A DNA stretch of 64,000 nt from Beduinella massiliensis. GTDB lineage: Bacteria > Bacillota > Clostridia > Christensenellales > Aristaeellaceae. The stretch is taken from contig NZ_LT963430.1 in NCBI RefSeq assembly GCF_900199405.1, positions 2,759,605 through 2,823,604 of the forward strand, given 5' to 3'. The translations under genes were made by a program, and so were the position numbers. The notes under the pieces were generated by a model. The model did not search any database. It was not told the DNA's origin and worked only from the letters and a program-made list of their open reading frames with translations. This document shows positions 16,442 through 24,146 of this stretch, piece by piece; position 1 is the stretch's first letter; each line of letters starts with the position of its first letter.

Positions 16442-17479
16442 TTACTTGATGTCGCCCCAGGGCTTCACCAGCACCTTGATCGATTCTGCGCTCATCTGCA
16501 TCTTGATCGCGCCCTCCACCTCCGTAAGGGGGAAGCGGTGGGTGATGAGCGGCTCAATCTGCAGCCTGCCCGCGTTCAGCAGGGCGACCGCGCGCGCGTG
16601 GGTATCGGGATTTACCATGGAGCCGCGTATCGTCAGTTCCTTCTTGAAGATGTCAAACAGCGGCAATTCGTACGTCGCGCCGACGCTGGGTACGCTGAAG
16701 AGCATCAGCATCGCGCCCGGAGCGGCTGCCTCGACGGCCTGCTTCACCGCAACCGGCTTGCCGACGCACTCGATCACGACCTCCGCGCCGTCCCGCCCGG
16801 TCAGCTCCTGAAAGCGCCCGCGCACGTCCTCGTGGATCGGATCGATGACGCCGTCCGCGCCCACCTGCACGGCGATCTTGCGGCGCATTTCGATCGGCTC
16901 GCTGACGACGACGCTGGCCGCGCCCGAAAGGCGCGCAAGCTGGGCCATGATGAGGCCGATGGCCCCGCCGCCGATGACGAGCACCCGCTGGCCAGGGCGA
17001 ATTTCCGCCAGGTCGATGCCGTGCAGGCAGCAGGCGATGGGCTCCGCCATCGCGCCTACCTCGTAGGGCAAATTCGGGGCGAGCTTGAAGCACTGCCCCT
17101 CCGGCACCACGCTGTGCTCGGCAAAGCCGCCGTCGAAGTTTACGCCCACGGCGACCATTCGCTCGCAGAGCTGCTTCTTGCCCGCGCGGCAGTTCGGGCA
17201 CTGGCCGCAGTACATGTTGGGATCGACCGTCACGTGGTCGCCCGCCGCCACGGCGGTCACCTCGCTGCCCACCGCCTCGACGAGGCCAGCATACTCGTGA
17301 CCGAGTATGACCGGCGGCGTCACGGCTGCGGACCCCTCCTCGCCGTGATAGATGTGCACGTCCGTGCCGCAAACGCCCGCTGCCATGTTGCGGATCAGCA
17401 CGTCGTGGGCACCCAACGCCGGAATTTCCTTTTCCCGAACCTCAAACCGGCCGTTTCCCAGAAAAAAGCTGCCTTTCAT
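16442..17479 (-). CDS. Zinc-dependent alcohol/polyol dehydrogenase (MDR family)
   Basis: A 345-residue medium-chain dehydrogenase. The catalytic zinc cysteine is Cys37 (AAGVCGTDVHIYHG) with the HE pair in ILGHEYAG. The structural-zinc cysteines are in CGQCPNCRAGKKQLC. The NAD-binding Rossmann motif is VLVIGGGAIGLI. It probably oxidises a sugar alcohol or sugar acid (sorbitol-dehydrogenase-like). It follows the second dehydrogenase by 15 bp and ends at a terminator, forming a two-gene operon divergent from a ROK regulator. Confidence 0.9.
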   Translation of the reverse strand: MKGSFFLGNGRFEVREKEIPALGAHDVLIRNMAAGVCGTDVHIYHGEEGSAAVTPPVILGHEYAGLVEAVGSEVTAVAAGDHVTVDPNMYCGQCPNCRAGKKQLCERMVAVGVNFDGGFAEHSVVPEGQCFKLAPNLPYEVGAMAEPIACCLHGIDLAEIRPGQRVLVIGGGAIGLIMAQLARLSGAASVVVSEPIEMRRKIAVQVGADGVIDPIHEDVRGRFQELTGRDGAEVVIECVGKPVAVKQAVEAAAPGAMLMLFSVPSVGATYELPLFDIFKKELTIRGSMVNPDTHARAVALLNAGRLQIEPLITHRFPLTEVEGAIKMQMSAESIKVLVKPWGDIK

Positions 17480-17494
17480 CGTCGCATCTCCTCT

Positions 17495-18520
17495 TTACTT
17501 CTGCACGTCGATGATGACCTTCATCGTCGTTTCACGGTTCTCGTCGATGTACCGGTACGCTTCCAAATAGTCCCTGAACGCGAAGTGGCGGCTCACCAGC
17601 GGCGCCAGCCGCACCTTGCCCTCGTTCACGAGTTCAATCGCCTTCAAGTAATCCTCGCTGCGGTACATCATGGTCGTGTTCAGGTCGAGCTCGTGATCGT
17701 TCAGGACGGCCAAATCCACCTGCGCCATCCCCGCGAATACCGCCACCAGGATGATGGTCGATCCCTTGCGCGCGTACCTAATCGCCTGGCCCATGGTAAC
17801 ATTGTTGCCCGCGCAGTCGTAGATCACGTCTGCCTTGTCGGGCCCGAAGGCCGCGAGGATCGCTTCGCCCAGATCTTCTTTTTTTGTGTTGACGCAGTGC
17901 TGCACGCCGCAGTCCGCTGCCTTCTGCAGCCGCCAGTCGCTCACGTCCGTGATCATCACGTCCGCCGCGCCCATGCCCTTGGCCGTCTGCGCCACGAGGT
18001 TGCCGATCGGCCCCGCGCCGAGCACCACGATCTTGAGGCCCCGCATGTCGCCCGCCTGGCGCACCGCGTGCACCGCGACGGCGAGCGGCTCGATCATCGC
18101 GCCGTCGTCCAGCGACATGTCTTCCGGCAGCGGCGTCACCTTTTCGGCCTCCACCGCGAAGTAGTGCGAGGCCACGCCCGTCGTCTGAAAGCCCATGACC
18201 TTGAGTTCCTCGCACAGGTTGTACTTGCCGTGGCGGCAGGGATAGCACTTGCCGCAGACGACCTGCGGCTGAATCGTCACCTTCTGCCCCGGGCGAAGGC
18301 CCTCCACGCCCTCACCCAGCGCCTCCACGACGCCGGACACCTCGTGCCCCTGCGTCACGGGATAGCGGGTGAACGGGTGCTCGCCGTGATAGACGTGAAT
18401 GTCCGAACCGCAGATGCCGATTTTCTCGATGCGCACGAGCGCCTGTCCCGCGCCCGCCTTCGGCGTTTCAACCTCCTGGAACACGATGACGCCGGGTTCC
18501 GTCATGACCTGCTGCAGCAT
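17495..18520 (-). CDS. Zinc-dependent alcohol/polyol dehydrogenase (MDR family), second copy
   Basis: A 341-residue medium-chain dehydrogenase related to, but clearly different from, its downstream neighbour. It has catalytic Cys37 (KIGICGSDIHVYHG), the GHEVSG histidine-glutamate pair, structural-zinc cysteines in CGKCYPCRHGKYNLC, and the nucleotide motif VVLGAGPIGNLV. AAGGAGG lies upstream of the ATG. It is first in the pair. The two enzymes probably catalyse successive or alternative oxidations of a sugar or polyol. Confidence 0.9.
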   Translation of the reverse strand: MLQQVMTEPGVIVFQEVETPKAGAGQALVRIEKIGICGSDIHVYHGEHPFTRYPVTQGHEVSGVVEALGEGVEGLRPGQKVTIQPQVVCGKCYPCRHGKYNLCEELKVMGFQTTGVASHYFAVEAEKVTPLPEDMSLDDGAMIEPLAVAVHAVRQAGDMRGLKIVVLGAGPIGNLVAQTAKGMGAADVMITDVSDWRLQKAADCGVQHCVNTKKEDLGEAILAAFGPDKADVIYDCAGNNVTMGQAIRYARKGSTIILVAVFAGMAQVDLAVLNDHELDLNTTMMYRSEDYLKAIELVNEGKVRLAPLVSRHFAFRDYLEAYRYIDENRETTMKVIIDVQK

Positions 18521-18567
18521 GGAACCGCCTCCTTGGATTTACTTTGTTAGATTGCTTTATGTAAGTA

Positions 18568-18597
18568 TATTTTGCAGCAGAAAAAAGGGTTTGTCAA
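18568..18597 (-). promoter_or_regulatory. Possible promoter of the dehydrogenase pair
   Basis: TTGACA on the minus strand (18592-18597) with AAAATA (18568-18573) at 18 bp. A better -10, TATACT (18564-18569), is 22 bp away. The -35 overlaps that of the divergent ROK promoter. Confidence 0.4.
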
Positions 18598-18619
18598 TCC
18601 CCTGCGCATGCGATATAAT
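18591..18619 (+). promoter_or_regulatory. Sigma-A promoter of the ROK regulator
   Basis: TTGTCA (18591-18596), 17-bp spacer, TATAAT (18614-18619). About 60 bases of leader precede the ATG at 18689. Confidence 0.75.
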
Positions 18620-18688
18620 GAAAAAAACGGCGTTATGCGCCTGCCGCGGGCCTTATGTCCCGTCCGGCTGAACAGGGGGAGGGGACAT

Positions 18689-19792
18689 ATGGAGGGATGC
18701 TCCGCGCGCAACCGGGTTTTCTCATTTCTGTGCAGGCGCGATCAATCCTCCCGACCGGAAATTGCGCAGGCCCTGTCGCTCAGCATGCCGACAGTGCTCA
18801 AGGCCTCGCGCGAGCTGCTCGATCGAGGCCTGATTTACGAAGCGGGCGAGCTCGCCTCCACAGGCGGACGAAAGGCGCGCGCGCTGTCCTGCCGCGGGCG
18901 ATGCCGCCACGCGGTCGGCGTCGATGTGACGCGCGGGCACATCAGCTTCGTGCTGGTGGATGTGCAAGGGCAGATCGTTCAGTCAAGGCGCATACAGCGC
19001 CCCTTCGTGCTCGGCGCGGAATATGCCGAAGGAATTTCCCGCGAGGTGAAGGCCCTGCTGCGAGAATCCCGGACGCCGGGCAGCTCTGTGCTCGGCGTAG
19101 GCGTCTCCGTCCCCGCCATCGTGGACACACAGGGCAGCCGTATCGAGGATTCGCACGTCCTCTCTCTTGCGGACGTCCCGCTCGAGCGCCTCGTCGGCGC
19201 GCTCCCCTATCCCTGCACGCTGCTCAACGACGCGGACGCCGCGGCCGCCGCGCAGGTGCACGGTCAGGGCGAGGTGACCGACCTGGTGTACCTCTCGCTC
19301 AGCGGCAGCGTCGGCGGGGCCGTCTACGTGGACGGCCGCCCGTATCGCGGGCAAAACCAGCGCGCGGGCGAGTTCGGCCATATGTGCGTGCAGCCCGACG
19401 GCAAGGCGTGCTACTGCGGTAAGCGCGGCTGCCTGGACGCCTATTGCTCCTCGCATGCGCTCTCCTCGCACGCGCCGGACGGCAGGCTCGAAACGTTCTT
19501 CTCCCTGCTCGACGCCGGTGTGCCCGAAGCACAGGACGCGTGGCTGACGTATAAAAAGGCGCTCTTAACGGCGATCAACAGCCTGCGCATGGTGCTGGAC
19601 TGCCCCATCGTCCTCGGCGGCTACGTCGGCGCGCAGCTCGCGGGGCGCATGGACGAAATCCGCCTTGACGCCGCGGCGCTCAACACGTTTGAAACCGATT
19701 GCGACTATATCCTCCCCTGCCATCATCGTTACGAAGCCTCCGCGCTGGGCGCGGCGCTGCACTTCATCGACGCGTTCATCTCCGGCGTCTGA
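18689..19792 (+). CDS. ROK-family transcriptional regulator (NagC/XylR type)
   Basis: A 367-residue regulator with an N-terminal winged helix (SSRPEIAQALSLSMPTVLKASRELL, residues ~17-41) and a ROK sugar-kinase-like domain (VGVDVTRGHISFVLVD; GEFGHM). The zinc-binding CYCGKRGCLDAY is also present. The ATG at 18689 follows GGGGAGGGGAC; upstream in-frame codons lie in the leader. ROK repressors respond to sugars or phosphosugars. Here it is divergent from the two dehydrogenases with overlapping -35 elements, so it likely controls them. Confidence 0.88.
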   Translation: MEGCSARNRVFSFLCRRDQSSRPEIAQALSLSMPTVLKASRELLDRGLIYEAGELASTGGRKARALSCRGRCRHAVGVDVTRGHISFVLVDVQGQIVQSRRIQRPFVLGAEYAEGISREVKALLRESRTPGSSVLGVGVSVPAIVDTQGSRIEDSHVLSLADVPLERLVGALPYPCTLLNDADAAAAAQVHGQGEVTDLVYLSLSGSVGGAVYVDGRPYRGQNQRAGEFGHMCVQPDGKACYCGKRGCLDAYCSSHALSSHAPDGRLETFFSLLDAGVPEAQDAWLTYKKALLTAINSLRMVLDCPIVLGGYVGAQLAGRMDEIRLDAAALNTFETDCDYILPCHHRYEASALGAALHFIDAFISGV

Positions 19793-19833
19793 CCGGGCAC
19801 GTTCAAACACAGTCAAAAAAGGAGCTTTCGACC

Positions 19834-20745
19834 ATGCGAAAAAAGCTGGCAGCCTTCCTCTGCGCGACCCTGCTGTTCGTTTCCGCGCTGTCTGCCGCGT
19901 CCGCATCGAACTTTTACCTCATTGCGGACAGCGACACGCGCGAGCTCACGCGCGACGAGCTTTGGGAATGGCAGTACGAGGCGCTGGGGTACATCCTCAA
20001 CGAAATCTTTGCGCGCCATGGCTATCACTTCATTCCCGGACAGAAATACGACAATTACTTCCGCGCGCAGACCTGGTACCGCGAAAACGAGCAGTACGAC
20101 TCCAATCAGGGCATTTACAAGCGTCTGATGACAGACGTCGAGTGGCGCAACGAACGCCTTGTGAAGGACGTGCGCGCGGAAATGCGCGCGCTGGGCACGA
20201 CGAACCCCGAGGGAAAGCCCCTGCCGCCCGTGTCCTATGAGCCGCCGCTCGACGGCGCATTCTCCTCCTTCGTTCAGATGGCCTTTTCGCCCGACCAGCG
20301 TCTGAATGTCTACTCCGGCCCCGGCACGGGGTACTACCGTGCGGCGGGCGGCAAGGCCATGGCCAGCACCAACGGCGCCATCTACGCAGGCGGCTGGGAA
20401 AACGGCTGGCTGATGGTCATGTACTGGACGAATGGCGGCAACGTGCGCGTGGGCTACGCGAGCAGCGCGGACTTCTCCGACCGCGTCAACGCGCCGATGC
20501 TCTCCTTCGACTACGCGGAGGCGGCGGTCGTCCGCCGCTGTACGCTGACGGACGACCCGGTAGCGACCTATCAGAGCATGGCGCAGCTCGAAGAGGGCGT
20601 CTCCGTCACCTACCTTTCGGAATACGTCAACGAGCAGCGCTGGGCCTACATCGAAACGACCGTGGAGGGCAGGCCCGCGCGCGGGTTCGTCCCTGCGGAC
20701 TGCGTGCAGCGCCTCTTCATGGAAGAAGACAAGGACGTGCACTAA
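19834..20745 (+). CDS. Secreted YARHG-domain protein with SH3-like repeats
   Basis: A 303-residue exported protein with a signal peptide (first ~24 residues, ending SAASAS). A YARHG domain follows (about residues 35-85, containing LNEIFARHGYHFIPGQ, then YDNYFRAQTWY), and two SH3-like stretches come after it (about 150-215 and 235-300, with LNVYSGPGTGYYRA). YARHG proteins are extracellular and of unknown function, often cell-wall associated. AAAAAAGGAG precedes the ATG. It follows the ROK gene by 41 bp, though a functional link is not evident. Confidence 0.8.
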   Translation: MRKKLAAFLCATLLFVSALSAASASNFYLIADSDTRELTRDELWEWQYEALGYILNEIFARHGYHFIPGQKYDNYFRAQTWYRENEQYDSNQGIYKRLMTDVEWRNERLVKDVRAEMRALGTTNPEGKPLPPVSYEPPLDGAFSSFVQMAFSPDQRLNVYSGPGTGYYRAAGGKAMASTNGAIYAGGWENGWLMVMYWTNGGNVRVGYASSADFSDRVNAPMLSFDYAEAAVVRRCTLTDDPVATYQSMAQLEEGVSVTYLSEYVNEQRWAYIETTVEGRPARGFVPADCVQRLFMEEDKDVH

Positions 20746-20801
20746 AAAAACATTCCGCGAAGAGCGTTCCTTTAGCGTGACCGACGCTGTCCCGCGCTTC
20801 T

Positions 20802-20841
20802 GACGGCTGGGCTGCTCCGTTTCGGGAGCAGCCCGGCCGTC
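20802..20841. terminator. Strong hairpin between convergent genes
   Basis: A 17-bp stem (GACGGCTGGGCTGCTCC with its complement ending at 20841) and a short loop between the YARHG and ABC-F genes. The T-run is poor on both sides, so termination may be partial. Confidence 0.6.
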
Positions 20842-22377
20842 TTACATTTTATCCACCGCCAGCACGCGGTCGGCCCAGCTCCTGTAGAAGGTCTCCTCGT
20901 GAGATACGAGGAGGACACAGCCGGAAAAGCGCTCCAGCGCCTGCGAAAGCGCCTGCTTGGCCTGAGCGTCCAGATGGTTCGTCGGTTCGTCGAGAATCAA
21001 CAGGTTGGACGGCCTGAGCGTGAGCAGGCAGAGCTTCACCTTCGCCTGCTCGCCGCCGCTGAGCGTGCCGACCGGCTGCTGGGCGTGGTCCGAACCGATG
21101 GCGCACTGAGCCAGGCGCCTGCGCGCGTCCTTCTGCGTCATGCGTGTATCCTGCTCCATGAGAAGCTGGACCGGCGTGCGGTCCGGCGCATCCCATCGCA
21201 GCGCCTGCGCGTAATAGGCGGCTTTCACCTGCGGCGCAAACGCGACGCTGCCGCCGAGCGGCGGGAGCTCGCCCATCAGCGTCTTGATCAACGTCGTCTT
21301 GCCGATGCCGTTGAAGCCCGTGACGGCGACCTTTTGACCGCGCTGCAGCGTGAAATTGAGCCGCGGCAGAAGCGGGTAGGCGTAGCCAACGGTAAGACCG
21401 CGCGCGCAAAGCACCTGCTGCGCCGAAAGAGGCGCTTCAGGAAATAAAAACGTGGGCTTCAATTCGGCGTAGGTCGGCGGCGTGATGCGCTCCAGCCGCT
21501 CCAGCTGTTTTCGCCGACCCTGCGCCATGCGCGTGTTGACGCCGGCGATGTTGCGCCGGATGTACTCCTCCGTGCGCCGGATATATTGCTGCTGCGCATT
21601 GTACTGACGGATATGATCCTCGCGCAGATGTTCCTTCTGTTTGAGGAATTCCCCGTAGCGGCCGTGATACTTGCGAAGCGCTCTCCCCTCGACGTCCAGA
21701 ATGCACGCAGAAATGCGGGCGAGGAAAGCGTCGTCGTGCGAGACGACGATGAACGCGCCGGGAAACGTGCCAAGGTAGCCGGACAGCCAGGCCACGTGCT
21801 CTTTGTCCAGAAAGTTGGTCGGCTCGTCCAGCAGCAGCACGTCCGGCTGCACGAGCAGCAGCTTGGCCAGGATGACCTTCGCCCGCTGCCCGCCGCTGAG
21901 CGCGCCGAGCCTTCGTTCCTTGCCCAGGGCCGAAAGGCCCAGGCCTTCGCTCACCCGCGCGACGCGCGTCTGGGCCTCATAGAGCCCGCGCGACTCCAGC
22001 TGCGCGCGGCAGTGCTCCGCACGCTCCAAATCGCGTTCATCCAGCGACGACGCGTAGCGCTCGTACAGGCCGTTCATGCGCCTTTCCAGCTCAAACAGCT
22101 CGGAAAAGGCGGTGTTCAGGTAGTCCTCGATGGTAAGCGCATCGTCCGTCTTCGCGTATTGATCCAGATGACCGATGCGAACGTCCGCCTGCCAGCGAAT
22201 GTCCCCCTGATCCGGTACGATCTCCCCGGTCAGCAGGCTGAGCAGCGTGCTCTTGCCCGCGCCGTTCTGTCCGACGACGCCCATGTGTTCTCCGCGCTGC
22301 AGCGCGAAAGACGCATCTTCATACAACACCTTGTCGCCATAGGCGTGCGACAGGTTCGTCACTTCCAAGAGACTCAT
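20842..22377 (-). CDS. ABC-F family ATPase, likely ribosome-protection type
   Basis: A 511-residue soluble protein with two ABC ATPase domains and no membrane part. Domain 1 has Walker A GQNGAGKST, signature LSGGQ and Walker B LLLDEPTNFLD. Domain 2 has GFNGIGKTT, LSGGEQ and LILDEPTNHLD. Both catalytic glutamates are present. The domains are joined by a long charged interdomain linker (about residues 240-320, rich in Arg/Gln/Glu), the part that reaches the ribosome in ABC-F proteins. Length and layout fit antibiotic-resistance ABC-Fs (Vga/Lsa/Msr-like) as well as housekeeping members. The long attenuator-like leader supports the resistance type. The start at 22377 is the first conserved Met (MSLLEVTNLSHAYG); its ribosome site is weak (AGAAAGTGA). 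Confidence 0.85.
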   Translation of the reverse strand: MSLLEVTNLSHAYGDKVLYEDASFALQRGEHMGVVGQNGAGKSTLLSLLTGEIVPDQGDIRWQADVRIGHLDQYAKTDDALTIEDYLNTAFSELFELERRMNGLYERYASSLDERDLERAEHCRAQLESRGLYEAQTRVARVSEGLGLSALGKERRLGALSGGQRAKVILAKLLLVQPDVLLLDEPTNFLDKEHVAWLSGYLGTFPGAFIVVSHDDAFLARISACILDVEGRALRKYHGRYGEFLKQKEHLREDHIRQYNAQQQYIRRTEEYIRRNIAGVNTRMAQGRRKQLERLERITPPTYAELKPTFLFPEAPLSAQQVLCARGLTVGYAYPLLPRLNFTLQRGQKVAVTGFNGIGKTTLIKTLMGELPPLGGSVAFAPQVKAAYYAQALRWDAPDRTPVQLLMEQDTRMTQKDARRRLAQCAIGSDHAQQPVGTLSGGEQAKVKLCLLTLRPSNLLILDEPTNHLDAQAKQALSQALERFSGCVLLVSHEETFYRSWADRVLAVDKM

Positions 22378-22402
22378 TTTAATCACTTTCTTTCTCGATA
22401 TA

Positions 22403-22431
22403 AAACAGAGAGGCCGCAAAAGCGCGGCCTC
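22403..22431 (-). terminator. Second attenuator hairpin in the ABC-F leader
   Basis: GAGGCCGC / GCGGCCTC stem with a short loop, followed on the minus strand by TCTGTTTT, 26 bases before the ABC-F ATG. Confidence 0.6.
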
Positions 22432-22459
22432 CCCTCTGCATTTCCCGTATATAGGCATG

Positions 22460-22489
22460 CAAAAAGCCGCGGACGAAACGTCCGCGGCT
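22460..22489 (-). terminator. First attenuator terminator in the ABC-F leader
   Basis: A stem of about 10 bp (AGCCGCGGAC / GTCCGCGGCT) followed by TTTTT on the minus strand, well before the coding region. Its arms share the CCGCGG core with the first leader hairpin, allowing alternative pairing. Confidence 0.75.
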
Positions 22490-22577
22490 ACAAATCCACA
22501 GCCCACATCGGGAAACAGGGTACACAAACCAAGCGTACGCTAACGCCCACGCACCCTGTCTTCCGATGAATTAGGGG

Positions 22578-22673
22578 TCACAGACCCCCATTAGGCTCCG
22601 CACAACGCTTCATCGAGTTCATTTGCGCGGAGCTGATTCTTCTCGTCATCTGATCCAGCACGATGCGGTTCAT
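22578..22673 (-). CDS. Leader peptide of the ABC-F gene (31 codons)
   Basis: An ATG preceded by AAAGGA at 9 bases opens a 31-codon frame: MNRIVLDQMTRRISSAQ, then a C-terminal part MNSMKRCAEPNGGL, ending in TGA. The frame spans one hairpin and its stop sits in the next, so translation would change folding of the leader upstream of both terminators. Such short frames in ABC-F leaders act as drug-sensing stall sites. Function here is inferred from position and structure. Confidence 0.55.
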   Translation of the reverse strand: MNRIVLDQMTRRISSAQMNSMKRCAEPNGGL

Positions 22674-22717
22674 CGCACGTCATCCTTTCCCGCGGCTTCG
22701 CCGCCTGCATGCCTAAC

Positions 22718-22746
22718 AACATAACAGCTTACGAGTTGTTTGTCAA
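22718..22746 (-). promoter_or_regulatory. Sigma-A promoter of the ABC-F transcript
   Basis: On the minus strand TTGACA (22741-22746), 17-bp spacer, TATGTT (22718-22723). It starts just outside the stop of lpdA, about 340 bases from the ABC-F ATG. Confidence 0.75.
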
Positions 22747-22753
22747 GCAAAAC

Positions 22754-24130
22754 TTAATGCCTGACCGGCGCGGCATGAATCGCGCGCCCCTCCACTGCCT
22801 CTAGCGCCTCGGTGATCGCCTCTTCAAACGTCGGATGCGCCCGCACGGCCCGCAGCATCTGCGCGCGCGTGAGACCGTTCGCAATCGCCGCGTTCATCTC
22901 GCCGATCATGTCCGTAGCCCGCCCGCACATCATCTGCGCGCCCAGCAGCACGTCCGTCTGCGCATCCACGACTACCTTCACAAAGCCTCGCGCGCCGCCC
23001 GCAATCTGCGTGCGTCCGTTCGCCCCCATAGGCACCTTGCCGATCTTTACCTCGAGCCCTTTCGCCTTTGCCTCGTCTGCCGTGAGGCCGACGCTCGCGA
23101 TTTCCGGGTTCGTGTACACGCAGGAGGGAATGAGATCCAGCCGCAGCCCGCTCTTTTGTCCGGCGATGCCCTCCACACAGGCGATGCCCTGCGCAGACGC
23201 GGCATGCGCGAGCTGTATGCCGCCCGCCACGTCTCCGATCGCGTAGACGCCCGGGACGTCCGTTTCAAAGCGCTCGTCCACGAGGATGCGTCCGCGCTCC
23301 GTCGCGACGGTGAACCCCTCGGAAAACAGCCCTGCCGTATTCGCCCTGCGTCCCACCGCCGCGAGCACCGCCTCTGCCTCGCACGCGCCCGGCTTGCCCT
23401 TGGCCTCGAACTCGATCCGCAGGCCGGCCTCCGCGCGGCATATGCGCGTCACCCGCGCACCGGTATGCACCTGCGCGCCCGCTTTTTTGAGGTTCATCGA
23501 GACGCTCTGTCCAAACTCGCGGTCGAGCGGCGGCAGCAGTCTGTCCAGCGCCTCGATCACCGATACGCTGCGGCCCAGCATCGTGAGCAGCGAAGCGAAT
23601 TCCACACCGATCACGCCGCCCCCGACGATGACGAGGCTCTGCGGAATCGCCTTTGCGCCGAGCAGGTCGTCGCTCGTGGCGGCGAGCTCGATGCCCTCGA
23701 TGGGCGGCAGCGCGGGCACGGAACCCGTCGCGATGAGGATGCGCTCCGCTTCGATTACGGCTTCGCCCACGCGCACGCGGTGCGGCGCTTCGATGCAGCC
23801 CGTACCTTCGTACAGATCGATCCGGTTCACCTTGACGAGCTGCGCGATTCCCTGCCGCAGGTTCCCCACCACCGCGTCCTTGCGCGCAAAAACAACCGCC
23901 TCGTCCAGCGACAGCTCCTTCGCACAGACGCCGAACGCTTCGCCCTCTTTTGCCGCCTGATATACCTCCGCGGCGTGCAGAAGCGCCTTCGTCGGAATGC
24001 ACCCCCGGTTGAGGCAGGTGCCGCCCAGCGCGTCCCGCTCGACGAGCGCGGTGCTGAGCCCCAGCTGCGACGCGCGGATCGCTGCTTCGTAGCCGCCGGG
24101 TCCCGCGCCGATCACCGCCAGTTGATACAT
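22754..24130 (-). CDS. lpdA: Dihydrolipoyl dehydrogenase (glycine cleavage L-protein)
   Basis: A 458-residue flavoprotein disulfide reductase that reoxidises the lipoyl arm of the H-protein, reducing NAD+. The FAD motif is VIGAGPGGYEAA, the redox-active disulfide is in GGTCLNRGCIPTK (residues ~37-49), the NAD motif is VGGGVIGVEFA, and a C-terminal His-Glu region (RAHPTFEEAITEA) completes the active site. It is the last gene of the gcvT-H-PA-PB-lplA-lpdA operon, 16 bp after lplA. Confidence 0.95.
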   Translation of the reverse strand: MYQLAVIGAGPGGYEAAIRASQLGLSTALVERDALGGTCLNRGCIPTKALLHAAEVYQAAKEGEAFGVCAKELSLDEAVVFARKDAVVGNLRQGIAQLVKVNRIDLYEGTGCIEAPHRVRVGEAVIEAERILIATGSVPALPPIEGIELAATSDDLLGAKAIPQSLVIVGGGVIGVEFASLLTMLGRSVSVIEALDRLLPPLDREFGQSVSMNLKKAGAQVHTGARVTRICRAEAGLRIEFEAKGKPGACEAEAVLAAVGRRANTAGLFSEGFTVATERGRILVDERFETDVPGVYAIGDVAGGIQLAHAASAQGIACVEGIAGQKSGLRLDLIPSCVYTNPEIASVGLTADEAKAKGLEVKIGKVPMGANGRTQIAGGARGFVKVVVDAQTDVLLGAQMMCGRATDMIGEMNAAIANGLTRAQMLRAVRAHPTFEEAITEALEAVEGRAIHAAPVRH

Positions 24131-24146
24131 TTCGTTTCCCTCCGCC

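Larger units (their letters stand above)
22378..22711 (-). promoter_or_regulatory. Long structured leader of the ABC-F gene (candidate translation-dependent attenuator)
   Basis: About 334 transcribed bases precede the ABC-F start. In transcript order they hold a GGCGGC/GCCGC hairpin (22692-22704), a short reading frame (22673-22578), an 11-bp stem inside it (22595-22633), a GGGGTC/GACCCC hairpin spanning its stop codon (22574-22588), a 16-position stem with 14 matches (22506-22568), and two terminator-like hairpins (22460-22489 and 22403-22431). This layout matches antibiotic-induced ribosome-stalling attenuators of resistance ABC-F genes. The specific inducer is unknown. Confidence 0.7.

Noticed and set aside
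22506-22568. T-box or tRNA-binding leader for the ABC-F gene
   Set aside because: No T-box core (GGTGGNACCGCG) is present; the hairpin with GGGTGCG is part of a long stem instead.
22591-22683. An alternative leader frame in the ABC-F leader starting MTCDEPHRAG
   Set aside because: Its purine-rich ribosome site would touch the ATG itself; the overlapping frame starting 10 bases later has proper spacing. Kept only as a possibility.
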